In this document: positions 23,955-36,084 of the stretch, piece by piece | Position numbering within the stretch: the stretch's first letter is position 1 | Layout: every line of letters starts with the position of its first letter | Assembly (NCBI GenBank): GCA_963682095.1 | Contig: OY821763.1 | Coordinates: 16,194,794-16,258,793, forward strand | Length of the DNA stretch: 64,000 bases | Origin: Potentilla sterilis | Taxonomy: Eukaryota; Streptophyta; Magnoliopsida; Rosales; Rosaceae | Direction of reading: 5' to 3' | Made by a program: the position numbers and the translations under genes | Notes under the pieces: model-generated | Told to the model about the DNA's origin: nothing | Databases searched by the model: none | The model's input: the letters and a program-made list of their open reading frames with translations, nothing else

Positions 23955-25536
23955 TGTCACGCCCCGGTCCCGGCGTCGGTGGGGTTTAGGCACCCGGCGC
24001 CGATCTCGAGGTGTGATCGAGTGTTACAAAACGGAATGAAAATAAAAAATAAAAACACTTATTTCTAGGCTCTTTACCCTAGGCTCGTCCGACACTTCGA
24101 CTCGACAAACACTAAATATTTTTCTGCAAAACAGCAAGCAAATGGGTGGGTGAGCAAAACCACACGCTCAGTGAGTGTCCTATGTAATATGCCAGCAAAG
24201 CCATGTCATTTTACGCACGCTACAAAATACGTATATCATATAACACAAGCGAACCAAAACAGATAACATAATAACAATGCATGCATCTAATGTTCCTCCT
24301 CACACTTTCCACCGCCCTCAAATATATATTTTTTCTTCCTTCGTTAGTTTTCTTGTTATACTCATGGTCCCCAGTCGCGAAACCCAAAATAGATTATTTT
24401 ATCGATTTCTGGCGTCGAAGGGGCATACTTTCCCCAAACTCGTGCACATGTGGGCTGATCATAGCTACTGGATGTCCCCATGAGTTAACTCAACTACACG
24501 AAAGGTTTTTCAATAATAGTTCCCAAACACTCATGTTCCCTTCAACTTCCAATCTCACTATTTTTCCATCATGAAATGCATGATCAAGTAATATAATTCA
24601 AAACAAAAACACATGTTTTCCAACATTGTAGATACGTAACAGCCAATCAAGAAATTTAAATAACACCAAACATATATCACCAACATTCATAATTTATATA
24701 ATTTCCAACATTCATAACAAACAATGTCAAACAATGGGTGTAACATCAAAATATATATAATCTCCACACATTTCACAAATAGACATGTTTCACTTGAAAA
24801 TAGAGAGATATTTCACAAATAGATCAAAAACATGCTTTTCGACTATTTTAAAAGCATATAAGAATATTTAAAACACATTACATAAACCACTCACCTCGAC
24901 GAACCGAATCGACACCCAGATCGTAAATCGAGCAACCTAGAAAGAGCATTCTAGAAATCACCGTTGGATCTAATTACAACCACCATGGATAGAAAGATCG
25001 CATCGATACTAATTTGTAGCCACTCGCGGATTCAGAATCGGAGTTACGGATCAAAAATTATGATCCGCGGAAGTTTCGTCGCAAATCTAATAAAATATTA
25101 ATATTGTAGAGAGAGAAAGATGAGAGAGAGAGAGAGAGAGACAAACGGCAGAAAAATGGGCTGATCCTCTATTTATAAACCCCAAATTACCACGTGTCAC
25201 CATGCTATTGGTGACACATGTCAACAACACACCAACCTCCCTATAAAAGTGACACATGTGCAATGACTAAGCCTGATGATGACGTCATCAGCACACATGG
25301 CTGACATCAGCGTCAGCTGCCCTATTCCCCCTCTGCCACGTGTCAGTTTCTCCTACAATCAGAGCTCGCCACCTCGTCATATAATTATCTTCCAATTAAA
25401 CTTCTAAAAATCGTTAAAAATAGGTCAGGAACTCAAATAATTTACCGACAAATATGACGAACTCGTGACAACCTCTACTTTCTATTTCTCAAAAGAAAAA
25501 TAGAATTTGACCAACTTAAAAAATCAGGATATTACA
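23955..25536 (-). repeat. Solo LTR (gypsy-type), 1.58 kb
   Basis: On the minus strand it runs from TGTAATATCCTG (25536) to GGGGCGTGACA (23955), TG...CA ends typical of plant gypsy LTRs. A TATAAATA box lies near 25170 on that strand. GAGAG abuts both ends, compatible with a 5-bp target duplication, but the flanks are GA microsatellites, so the duplication is not informative. No internal retroelement coding sequence accompanies it. Confidence 0.65.
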
Positions 25537-27005
25537 GAGAGAGAGAGAGAGGGAGACCTTGGAGAGGGAAGAAGCAGAGGAAGGATGAGCCTAAAATTAC
25601 CAGCAACATAAACTCCTAAACCCAAAATCAAAACAAAGAACCCTAAATCGAAACTCAAATACCTCAAAACGCTCCTAACGTAGAGAAGTCGAAGATCTAA
25701 TTAAATACCCAACCTAAACAACTCAAAAAATTATGAAAATTTAGAGACACAAAGATCTAATTAAATACACAAATTTGCGGACAGATTTGCACACAAATTT
25801 CATGATATTTGGAAGTCGTTAGCTATGCTAACAAAAATCAGAACCTAGAAGCTCTAATCACAGAGAACAGAAAGTAACGAAAGTTGAATTTGGAACCCAG
25901 AAACTCTAATTTCTTATCCCTAGTCCCTATACTCAGAAACCCAGTAACAAGATTGGTTTCAGAACCTAGAGGGAGATAGAGAAAAAAGAAGGTTCTTTAG
26001 CTGGGAATACAATGGACAAGAAATTTCCAAGATCCCACGTCCTAAAGGTGAGTTTGATCTTAACTGATGCTCATCAGAACTCCATTTCTCAGCACATGGT
26101 GAACAACCCCCTCTATGATCTCCTCCCTGTAAAGCTTAAAAGTGATGCAACTACACCACAACTGCATACACCACATCCCCTGTATAGCCTGACTCTTCCA
26201 TCTCCTATGCTTTTCACGATTGTGATTGAAACAAAGCAGCCATGATCTTTGGTTGCCTTTTTGGCAGCAAAACCTTCGAGCAATCGGAGGGTGATTGATC
26301 TTTTAAGCATCAATCCAGGTCACAAATAGATGGGAATCACACTAAGGGACTGGGCCCTAGATAATTAGCATGTAAGCCAACCAATGCGTGAAACTCTCTT
26401 TCCGCCTCAAGCCACTTAGCTCCAATGACAATGAAACGTAGGGTAACTCCTTTTATAATCCTGGAACTCTTGTCATTCAAGCAGCAGCGCCACCACCGCC
26501 ACCGGCAGCGCCACCACAGCGCCAAAAACACCACCAATAATCTCCAAATTAATCCAATATGACCGCCACCACCTCAGCAACTCAACCCCGTCACTTTCGC
26601 CGCCTTAAAACCACTGCAGCCGCCGCAAACAGCGGCCGACACGGCGGTAGAAATTCCTAAACCTGCAATTCACCAATTTCCCAACAATCGAACTCCAATT
26701 TATACTTAATCGACTCTAAACAACATCTTAAACACGAATTGAACCTCCAATTATACCAATTACATCACCTCCGCCACCCTCCGACGAAACTCGAAAACCC
26801 TAGAATTTTGAATTCAAAATTCTCCTTATTTGCTTCGAATTTGTTAAATTCCTTTCGTGGAATTGACATGCAGGCCGAGACCTTCCATTCCCGACCAAAA
26901 TCGGGACGAACGGTGGCCGGAGGAGGGAGCTCCGGTTCGACACAGTCGAACCCTCTCCCCCTTCGTACGCCTAAACAGCGGCGAATCACGTCGCGCCACC
27001 ACCAC
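25537..27005. other. Unassigned interior of the 4.2-kb inverted-repeat element
   Basis: No gene is supported. A 77-codon plus frame (26012-26245) and several overlapping frames at 26740-27220 have no recognisable motif. CCACCGCCACC runs at 26480-26640 generate spurious frames. Confidence 0.5.
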
Positions 27006-27564
27006 ATACTTGAAGAGGAGGCCGAGACGAGTCGAACGGCACTGGTGCAGGGCCGTGCAGGGTGGTGCAGCCCTCGGCAAGGCAGCAGCGTGCAGGGCTG
27101 TGCACGGCTGTGCAACATCGGGGAGGTTTTAGAGTTAACCTCGACGTATCTAGAACATTCTAGGATACGTATGTAGATAGTCTTAGCCATCTCTAGATTT
27201 GTATAGAAGCATCTAGAGAACACTTGTATCTAGCTAGGTCTAGATTTTTCCGAAGGCAGGCATGCTGCCTATATAAAGGCTGTCGGGGCGACATTCGCCA
27301 GGCACGGGGTAAACATCATTTTCAGGAATTTTAAGATTTCTTGTAAAGTTTCCCAAAACTCAATACAACTTCATTTCTCTCATTCTCTAGCATTTCTAAC
27401 ACCTTTGTGAGTGTGTTGAGTCTATTTCGCTGCGTTAGAGGTGAAGGCTGACTTAGGGTACTCAAGGAGGTGAGGAAACTCTAAGGCCGCACGGTGGTTG
27501 AAGTGACGAAACACTCATCTCTTGAAGAGGAGGTCGAGATGAGTTGAACGGCACTGGTGCCGAG
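27006..27564. repeat. Duplicated ~42-bp block flanking an LTR-like segment
   Basis: CTTGAAGAGGAGG(C/T)CGAGA begins at about 27010 and again at 27521, and both continue to AACGGCACTGGTGC. The copies differ at three sites, all C/T. Between them lies ~470 bp containing CTATATAAAGG (near 27270) and a T-rich tail, which reads like a promoter plus leader. It may be a second LTR remnant or a segmental duplication. Confidence 0.5.
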
Positions 27565-27872
27565 GCAGTCTGCTGTCGGTGGAGGGTCGGGCTGAGTCGG
27601 GCGAGAGGGAAAGAAAAGAGAAAATAAATCAACGGGTTGGGTTCGAAGGTATATTGTTCATTTTCTTGTCCAAACTCTGTATACGTGTCAAAATCGTTAG
27701 CCACGTCAGCAACATAATGGGTGGAGCAACGTAATAGACTAAATTGTTGAAAAATGAAAGATTAAGGATCTACTAGTTTAATTTGAAAGCAGAGCGATAA
27801 AACTGTTTTTATGTAAAGAGTTTGTGGTGTAACAAGTATTTAATTCTTTTAATATATATATATAGGGAAAAT

Positions 27873-28848
27873 CGACCAAACGGTGTCTGACCTTTTAGCC
27901 ATTCTAACTTTTAGTATCTCAACTTTGCAAAATATCAAAACGGTGTCTCAAGTTCTTACATAGACGGAAAATTGGTGTCTGGTGACGTTAGTTCTGTTAA
28001 TGCCGTCATCTTTCAAAGGGTAGAACAGTCCTTTCATTGTTCATCTTCTCCGAATATCTCTCTGTAGTCTCATATTCGTTTTCTCTTCTTTTACTTAGTT
28101 GAGAGCTGAGTATGCAACCCCATTGCAGCTAGAGTAAAGAATATTAGGTAAACATATATCAATTAACGCTCTGCCCTCTCATGAATGCAACTCGACTATC
28201 AAACTGCAATTTCAATCTTCGCAAAACAAAATGAAGCAATTCACCAGCTAACTCATCCTATCTTTTTTTTTTAATTTTGTATATATTTTAAACTGGATAG
28301 ACGAAGAACCTAATTAAGCGTAATATACAATTGATCAACTCAAACAACATTTATAAGGCGTATGGAGTTTAGAGTTAACTGATTATTCAATATTAATATC
28401 TCCTCTCTCAGATGTTAGACCCATGATTCAATCACTAACTACATAGTGAAATACAAAAGTTTAGAAAGAAGAAGGAGCCGTTGTCGGGTTCTGGGTTCTG
28501 GGTTCTGGGTTCTAGATGCATATATCATAAGCAAAATAGATGTACAAAGACTTGAACAAATTAACCAAGAAGGAATCAAAACTTTTATCTGGTCTGGAAG
28601 AGAGGATCAATAGAATAGCTCTATTGCATTCTGGTAAAGAAATTATTTTCTTTAAATTTTTTAATGTCCAAAAAAGGGCAAATTAGTCATTTTATGACCA
28701 AAATATGACACATGATAGTCTTCGTAACGGAGCTAATGTCTATAGATATCGATATTTGGTCGGGTTTAAAAGGTGAGATATAGTTTTGAAGTTTTAGAAA
28801 CTTGAGATACAAAAAAATTAGAAAATAGAAAAGGTCAGACACTGTTTG

Positions 28849-28852
<4 letters not shown>
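27873..28852. mobile_element. ~980-bp element with inverted ends ACCAAACGGTGTCTGACC
   Basis: The left end reads ACCAAACGGTGTCTGACCTT; the right end is its inverted near-copy (AAAAGGTCAGACACTGTTTG). Weaker inverted similarity continues about 100 bp further in (TATCTCAACTTT / AAACTTGAGATA). It encodes nothing. TA repeats lie on both sides, so the target duplication cannot be read. Confidence 0.75.

Positions 28853-28911
<59 letters not shown>
28853..28911. repeat. (TA)n microsatellite
   Basis: About 29 TA units separate the 27873-28852 element from the MITE that follows. Confidence 0.95.
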
Positions 28912-28914
<3 letters not shown>

Positions 28915-28916
<2 letters not shown>

Positions 28917-29277
28917 ATCCAGAGCGGGGCTCCTTATTTGACCAACTTTCTGGTCAAATTTCTACATCTCCACCGTTCAGTATTTAGGTATATGCGTGTA
29001 GATTATCTGTACAACTTTTCAGCTCATTTGGTGATCGTTAAGGTATCAAAACGATAAAAAATCAATCAACAAACTGAATCTGTTTAGTATGAACCATTCG
29101 TGTTAATCACGACTAGGAATGTTCAAACGATTATCAAATTTGATGAAACTTTGCATAAGTGATCTACACACATATACTTAAATACTGAACGGTGGAGATG
29201 AAGAAATTTGACCGGAAAGTGGGTCAAATAAGGAGCCCCGCTCTTTAATTTCAGAGCGGAGCCTCGCTCTGGATAGA
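28915..29277. mobile_element. Fold-back MITE, GAGCGGGGCTCC type
   Basis: The left arm (CTATCCAGAGCGGGGCTCC, CATCTCCACCGTTCAGTATT) recurs inverted on the right. The right arm carries an extra ~29-bp inverted GAGCGGAGCCTCGCTCTGG cap. TA runs flank both sides. The core words are shared with the MITEs at 16449 and 52787. Confidence 0.85.
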
Positions 29278-29279
29278 GA

Positions 29280-29317
<38 letters not shown>

Positions 29318-29954
29318 AGGGACACATTATTTTACAGAATATTTTTCACTCTTTTATAGCTCTTAGATTTAAAAGCATCCGATGGTTATGATTAATTTTC
29401 TTTAATGACATGGCATTAAATTTCGTTTTAACACATTTTATATTATATTTTCTTTGAAATGATAAATAAAAGTGAAAATAAGGATTAAAAAAAAAACTTA
29501 ATCAAAGAAAAAATAGAAGAGATGAACAAGAAGTCGTGTTCAGGGCAAAGCATATGGAAAAATGATGAAATTCTTATTAAAAATAAAAAAAGAAACCCAC
29601 ATCCACTAATTTGTTCGACTGTTCGAGACAAACAGTCATGAAGAGATATCCTTTTGTTGAATATCTTAGCAGATTATGATGTATTATGCAAAAACTATTT
29701 GAAGTGATCCAATCCACTACGGAGAAAATCGAACAGGCATTGAAACTAAGTTAATAAACCAAAACAATTTGAGTAAAGACAAATTATGAATCCGTAGGAA
29801 GGGTGGATATGTCCATCGAATTAGGGTTGTAAATATTTAGGTTTTGAAATTGATTAACCTCACTCTTCTTTTTGTTATTTTTGAACAAAACGAATGGAAG
29901 CTAGAAGCTGGAGTTCTTATCCTTATTCTTGTTTGATTTTGGTCCTATAGTACT
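29278..29954. other. AT-rich stretch without a gene
   Basis: A (TA)n run (29283-29314) is followed by plain AT-rich DNA. No coding frame or repeat structure is recognised. Confidence 0.6.
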
Positions 29955-30176
29955 TGTTGATTTGTTCCGATCTTATATTTTATTTTAGTTTTGTTCAAGG
30001 AGAAAAGATAATAGGAAGAACTGTATATTATTGATTGATAGATGGGCCTTTATATAGGCATTTACAACAAGTATCCCGATAAATCAGGGATTCCTTATCT
30101 ATTACAGAATCAACTATACTAGTCTAATTAGGTCAAGACACATCCAGGAAGTTACGGAAATAACCTTCCTACAACA
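29955..30176 (-). repeat. Copia 3' LTR
   Basis: On the minus strand it runs from TGTTGTAGGAAGG (30176) to AATCAACA (29955), short inverted TGTTG...CAACA ends. A TATATAAAGG box lies near 30050-30060. A related relic lies at 59149 on the plus strand. Confidence 0.8.
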
Positions 30177-30364
30177 CTCCCCCTTGTGTCGAGTGCCTAA
30201 TGTCTTCATGGTGCTTACCATGTTGCCTCACTAAAACCTTGCCAGCAAAACAAAAACCTCTTGGGCAAAAATAAAATGCATGGACAAAGGGAAAAGAGCA
30301 CAACACACCAACACTACACTTGTGAATAACATATGATGTAGACTCCCCCTGATGTCTAACAAAC

Positions 30365-31800
30365 TTAGAGCTCTGATATATGGCACATGCCTAGGCTCTT
30401 CATATGTTTCACATGCATAGATTTTTCCAAAGACTTGGTAAACAAATCTGCAACATTTGCATCTGAACTCACTTGATTAACTTAGATGTTCAGGAATTCT
30501 TGTTGTTGCACATTGTAAAAGAACTTAGGCTATATGTGCTTAGTGTTATCACCTTTGATAAAACCTAACTTCATCTGCTCAATGCAGGCAGCATTATCTT
30601 CATAGATACACGTAGGTTTATCAGTGGTAGACACTAGTCCACACGAATCACGAATGTGGTGAATAACTGACCTTAGCCAGACACATTCTCTAACAGCCTC
30701 ATGGAGGGCAATGATCTCTGCGTGATTCGATGAAGTAGCAACCAAACTTTGCTTGGTTGATCTTCAGGATATCGCTGTATTTCCCATGGTAAAAACATAA
30801 CCAGTTTGGGAACGAGCACGATGCGGGTCAGAGAGATACCCAACATCCGCGAAACCAACTAACATGTTGTTGGGAGTCTTTGAGTAAGGGAGACGTCCAG
30901 AGAAGGGCACATTTGAATGGCTGGACGCGTCGCCATCATCATCCTCCACGCCGCCGGCGCCAGCAACAGTACCACAGCATACGATGGCACTGTCGAGACG
31001 GCCGGAAATGTTGGTGTGAGGAGGGTGATTGGCGGGATTTTCTCTCTTTGTGCTGAAGGGATAGAACAGTCCCAAGTCAATGGAACCTTTCAAGTAACGA
31101 AACAAATGTTTGATACCGTTCCAATGACGAAGCGTAGGCGCTGAGCTAAATCTAGCCAGTAAGTTCACAGCGAAAGAAATGTCTGGTCTAGTGCATTGTG
31201 CTAAATACAAAAGTGCCCCAATCGCACTTAAGTATGGGTACTCAACACTAAGAATCTTTTCTTCATCCTCTTTGGGACAGAATGGATCCTTGTTTATATC
31301 CAGACTACGAACGACCATGGGAGTAGACAACGGCGTACATGTATCCATGTTGAAACGCCTGAGCATCTTCTGCGTATAAGCAGACTGGTGAACCAGAATA
31401 CCTTTGGTTCTATGCTCTAACTCAAGTCCTAAACAGAACTTAGTCTTCCCAAGATCCTTCATCTCGAACTCAGATTTCAAGAATGAAACTGTCTCTTCAA
31501 TCTCACTTGAAGTACCGATGACATTCATGTCATCAACATAGACAACTACAATAGCAAATCCAGAGTCGGTCTTTCTAATGAACACGCATGGGCATAACTT
31601 ATCGTTCTTGTAACCCCTCCGAATCAAGTATTCACGTAGGCGATTGTACCACATCCTTCCGGATTGTTTAAGTCCATACAGTGAACGTTGCAGCTTAACT
31701 GCATAAGCACTCCGTGGTTTAGAGTCTTTTGATTCGGGCACATGAATTCCTTCAGGAACTCTCATGTAGATATCGGTATCTAGATCCCCATATAGATACG
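30365..31800 (-). pseudogene. Copia pol: reverse transcriptase and RNase H
   Basis: The frame reads through typical copia landmarks in order: AYLYGDLDTDIYM, VKLQRSLYGLKQ, the catalytic YVDD (VVVYVDDMNVIG), FLKSEFEMKDLG, YLSAIGALLYLAQCTRPD, the RNase H part with SQTGYVFT and SSNHAEIIALHEA, and a C-terminal VADLFTKSL. Its product would copy element RNA into DNA in virus-like particles. Three stops break it: a TGA where the family has Trp just before RSTKQS (near 30770), a TAG after NTKHI (near 30529) and a TAA after FLNI. Each can arise from one G-to-A or C-to-T change. The segment after SIDLGLFYPFS is about 60 residues longer than I expect. It lacks the integrase and is not functional. Confidence 0.88.
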
Positions 31801-31842
31801 CTGTAACAAATACAAGCAGTACTTACCAAACTCAAAAACAAC

Positions 31843-32105
31843 ATTACTGACCCCCAGTAATCTGTTAATGATCCCCAATAATCTATTACTGGTCCCCAGT
31901 AATCCGTTACTGACCCCCAGTAATCGGTTACTGACCCCCAGTAATCGATTACTGACCCCTTGTAAACGATTACTGACCCCCAAGAATTCAACGTACTAAC
32001 TTCCTGCTGACTTCCTGTAAGCATTTTCACACATCCCAAACAATTCAAATGAAAGCATGTAACACAGATAATAATAGTTTCTTCAAAGATGACAATTGAT
32101 AATTG
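31843..32105. repeat. Repeat module A: ACTGACCCCCAGTAAT array plus common tail
   Basis: About seven tandem ~20-bp units (31843-31980) are followed by a ~110-bp tail containing CTGACTTCCTGTAAGCATTT and CACATCCCAAACAATTCAAA. The same array-plus-tail order recurs in modules B and C. Confidence 0.9.
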
Positions 32106-32380
32106 CAAAAAGGGTTCAAAATAAAAATAAAGAAGGTCTTAATATACTGCAAATTGTACTAAGGGATACTAATCATCTCCATTGAAACTATTCTATATTA
32201 TCTTGAATGTTTATGTTCATAAACATCTCCACCATTCTTTTCCTCATGTTGTTTCCACCAGCCTTCGTTGGTTTCCTGCCCATTGCTAATTCCTCCATCA
32301 TGTGAAGCACGAACGGTCCGCAGTCAGATCTGCACAAAAATATCTTCTTTCAATCCAAAAACCACATGAGTAATTACAGT

Positions 32381-32640
32381 ACTGACCAAAAATAATCTAT
32401 TACTGACCCCCAGTAATCGATTAATGACCCCAGTAATCTAGCTCAATACCCCCAATAATCGATTACTGACCCCCAGTAATCGATTACTGACCCCCAGTAA
32501 TCCTAAAAATTCATCATACTGACATCCTGCTGACTTCCTGTAAGCATTTTCTCACATCCCAAACATTTCAAATGAAACCATATAACAAAGACCATACAAG
32601 TTTCTTCACATATGACAATTTGACTATATATGAGTAATCA
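32381..32640. repeat. Repeat module B in the last intron of the Ulp1 gene
   Basis: About six units of the ACTGACCCCCAGTAAT word (32381-32512) are followed by the same tail as module A (CTGCTGACTTCCTGTAAGC, CACATCCCAAACATTTCAAA). It lies between the PQQ-coding exon and the DCG-coding exon. Confidence 0.9.
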
Positions 32641-34796
32641 TTAGATAATTGTAATTTAAAGCTACTTACGATGTTTTATCTTGCTGCGGGCATTTGAAGT
32701 CAAAAATTAACTTGTACGATTGTTCGGTAAAATGATTGTCAAGAATCCATCTTCTTGTCTCCTTCTCCTCTTCCGTCATTATTACCTTCTCCTCAACCAG
32801 GGCACCCCTATCAATGCGCACAATTTTTTCTCTATATTCTTCCGGGTCCTGACTATCAGGGAACTGATTTGTAAGGTTCACATCTCTAACGAACCGCCTT
32901 ATCTCTTTCGCCTGTAGGTTGGTTTTAATTAAAACAAGGGATTCCATACTAACCACTGTTCAAAAAATTAATAAATGTGTCATTAAAATACTCACCACTG
33001 TTTCTGCATCCTTAGTAGCATAGTGACCTTTTTTGGTGTCAAGGGGTTCATGTGCCTTAAGCATTTCTTCTCGTTGTCTATGATCATCAACGAGAAGTGA
33101 TGGTGTTTGTGGTGGTGGATAGGAATGAAGACTTTCTGCTTAGAGAATATTAACCACAATGGTTCTATAAATTGGGTTTCGACCTCCAATCTATAGCCTT
33201 CGAACTCACCTTGTTCTCCCCCTTCTTTGTATTCTCTTTCCTTAGCGGCATTAGCCAATACAAAATGATGTATATTTCACCAACAAGATTAGTAAAAGGA
33301 AAAAATATGAGTGTTTTGCAGAATATTTAACTTCAAAGCTTACCGCTGTGTCAAACCCTAGAAATGCCACTGGAATAGAATTAGGATTCGCTTTCAACTT
33401 TTGTTTCACCATATGGAGATACACCTTCATTGGCTGTAAACATATAAATATGAATGTTACTGGGGGTCAATAACCACGATTAGATAATGTTACTGGGGGT
33501 CAGTAAGATGTCTCACTTCTATGACGACGTCTCCCTCTTGAATGATTCTCGTCAAATCCTCCCTAGTTATTGCAACCAAGCAGTCCTTAGTATTCCAGTA
33601 GTTAGGGCTGTTTAACAAAAAAACAAAAAAAATTAATTTTCAATCTCAGTAAGTAAAAACAAAAAAAAAAAACTAATAATTGATCCGATTACCTATTTGT
33701 GTCCTCTTTGTTTTCATTGAACCAAGACTGATAGTGTCGTGCCACATTCTCATCAAGATTTTTCCAGGTTGACGTCTCGCATTTCACATTTTCAAGAACT
33801 ATACTATTCTTGGGCTTCTGAATCTTTGGTGCTTTTTTTGCTGGGTACTCAAAGTCCTCTTGTGGCTTTTTTTCTGCCTTCCTCCTATTCACCTTCATGT
33901 TCCTCTCTATTGAATGTGGGTCAGCAGTTTTCTTCTTTGGTTTTTCCCTTTGGTCTTCTTCTTCACCTTGTAAAAATGCTGCAATCGATTTATCTATTTC
34001 TTCCTGATTTTGTTCAATGAAGATGGCCACCTTCTCACTGGTAATGTTTGTCTGCATGTTAAGTTAATGTCAGCAAAATATACCATCTATCACAAAACAA
34101 AGTATTACTGACCATCAGTAAAATTGTGATTATTGGGGGTCAGTAAAACATTATATTGCACTAAACCATGAGTAATATTCCCTCACCTTCGTGTTTGTCT
34201 CCTCTCTCTGAATCTCTGACCTTTCCAAATTACTCCTCACAGCTTCATCCACTACATTTGCCAGAGTGTCTAAATCTAATGAATCTAATGAACCGTAATC
34301 TTGTGTGTTCTCCATCACCACATCCGGTTCTTCTAAATGTTCAGCTTCATCCTCTACTCTTCTTCCTTCGTCACGACCTTCTCCCATTTCATTGTTCTGA
34401 TCCTGATCCGGATACTCTTCCTCCTTTTCATTGTAAACCACGATTTGCATATCCGGACTAGGACTGTCGGCTGTGCTATTTTCATTACAGAACTTCATTC
34501 TTAATTCATGGATAGTCTTCTCCAAAATCTTCTTATCTTCTTCTAGTCGCTTGATTTGCATGTCGCCTTTTTTGACCATCCGTAACAAATCACCATTCTG
34601 CCTCAAGAGTTCTTCATTTGCATTTGTTAGCCTGTTAAGCGGCACTTTCAAGTCTGTTTCTGCTGCCCTCCCTTCCAACTCTTGCAGAAGTGCTCTCATT
34701 TTAGCATTCAGCACTGCGTTTCGCTCTTCTTCTGCTTGGCTTGCTTGAGGAACCTGCAACCTCAGTAATTAGATACAAATTTCAAGTTCCTGCCCA

Positions 34797-34990
34797 AAGA
34801 TTACTGACCCCCAGTAATTGATTACTGACCCCCAATAATCAATTACTGGGGGTCAGTAATCGATTATGGGGGGTCAGTAATCAATTATTGGGGGTCAGAA
34901 ATTTTCTATACTCATTTCCTACTGACTTAAACACAGTAGTCATTTTCGCACATCCCAAACAATTTAGCAGGATATGATACTACCTACTAA
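34797..34990. repeat. Repeat module C with opposed units
   Basis: Two units in the ACTGACCCCCAGTAAT direction are followed by three in the ATTACTGGGGGTCAGTAAT direction, then the tail with TACTGACTTAAACACAGTAG and CACATCCCAAACAATT. The opposed units make a long potential hairpin. Confidence 0.9.
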
Positions 34991-36084
34991 ATCATAGTAA
35001 TCTTACCCATTCATTGAAGCTTGGATTATTATATTGATCATCTTTTCTACTGTCCTCGTCTACAAAGCAGGTCCGTGCTGTATATGGTCCACGCTCGAAC
35101 AGTTCCTGACATAGTCATAAATAACGGTTAATACACATTTTTTTAAGGTAAACTATATATGCACTAAAGTTAATGGTTATTACCTCTGTCATTTTTGGGT
35201 TTGATAACCACTCTTGCTCATTCAACACTTGCATGGTTGACCATCGAATGAATGTGGGTTTCTCATACATTTTCTCACTAATGTACGGACGCGCCCTTGT
35301 GTTTTCAAGGAACCAATATATGATCAGTAGTGTGCAGCCATTGTACGTTTGAGGCCTTTCCTGAGTGTACTTTGCAATTCCATCAAGTAGAAAGTCGATC
35401 ACCATTTTGGACCAGTTGTATCTATCTATATTCTCCAAGTCTTCACATATTGTAACAGCTCCCAATCAAGATGTGTCCCTGTTTTGCTGAAGAAGAATAC
35501 TGCAAACAAGTACATTATTATGATTGATGCAATCTTCTTCGGATCCATCTTCTTTTTCTTTAGCTCATCCCTCAGCGCCGACTCTATCTGTGTTCGTTTT
35601 ATGGTGTCATTGGTTTTCTCTCGCGTGAAAATTGCAGATGTTTTCTTCTTGGCATTGCCCATGTCTTCGAAATCCAACCCCTCCTTGGTGATGTGAAACA
35701 GCTGATGCACTTCCTCAACTTTGATCGGCTTCTCTTTTTGTCCGAATTTGAACACCTTGTTCTTCTTGTCGAATTGCTTCAATATGATCTCCAAATCTGA
35801 TTCTTTTTTTCGGACTTGAAAGTCGTCAATTTTACCATCTTTGAAAGCTGCAATCATATCCCAGAAACATGTCTGTTGGGGCAGATCCCAAGATTCTTGT
35901 GGTACTTTTTCCTTGAAATCTCTGATTAAAACATAAAATTGGTGCAGTGCACATTTTTGTTGCTTGCATTGCACTCTTGGTAACTGATGTGCCCTCTGCT
36001 CCTCCAATGCTTCTGGTTTGTTGTTTGATGTTTTTAGTTGTTGCTTCTGTAAAGGAACAAAAACGGAAGGATTAGCATTCATTT

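Larger units (their letters stand above)
23675..27841. mobile_element. 4.2-kb element with ~118-bp terminal inverted repeats (MULE-like)
   Basis: The ends 23675-23795 and 27724-27841 are inverted copies. Shared blocks include AAACAGTTTTATC, CTTTCAAATTAAACTAGTAG, ATCCTTAATCT and TTTTTCAACAATTTAGTC. Long inverted ends without a transposase suggest a Mutator-like non-autonomous element. A 9-11 bp target duplication was not convincing in the AT-rich flanks. The interior holds a solo LTR (23955-25536), a second LTR-like or promoter-like stretch (about 27050-27480, with CTATATAAAGG) and unassigned DNA, so it has grown by nested insertion. Confidence 0.7.
29955..31825 (-). mobile_element. 3' part of a Ty1/copia element
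   Basis: Minus-oriented remnant containing the end of pol (reverse transcriptase and RNase H), a polypurine tract (AAGGGGGAGTG) and a 222-bp 3' LTR. Everything upstream of the reverse transcriptase (gag, protease, integrase, 5' LTR) is missing. The break lies at about 31800-31840, where the repeat-rich Ulp1 locus begins, so the copia element was cut by that insertion or by a deletion. Confidence 0.85.

Noticed and set aside
24277..24574. Plus frames in the solo LTR
   Set aside because: They lie in a noncoding LTR whose promoter points the other way.
26739..27223. Overlapping 145-152 codon frames on both strands
   Set aside because: GC-rich sequence with equal-length frames on both strands and no family motif.
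31843..31980. Regularly spaced ~20-bp repeats resembling a CRISPR array
   Set aside because: Units abut with no unique spacers, occur in both orientations elsewhere in the locus, and the DNA is plant nuclear.
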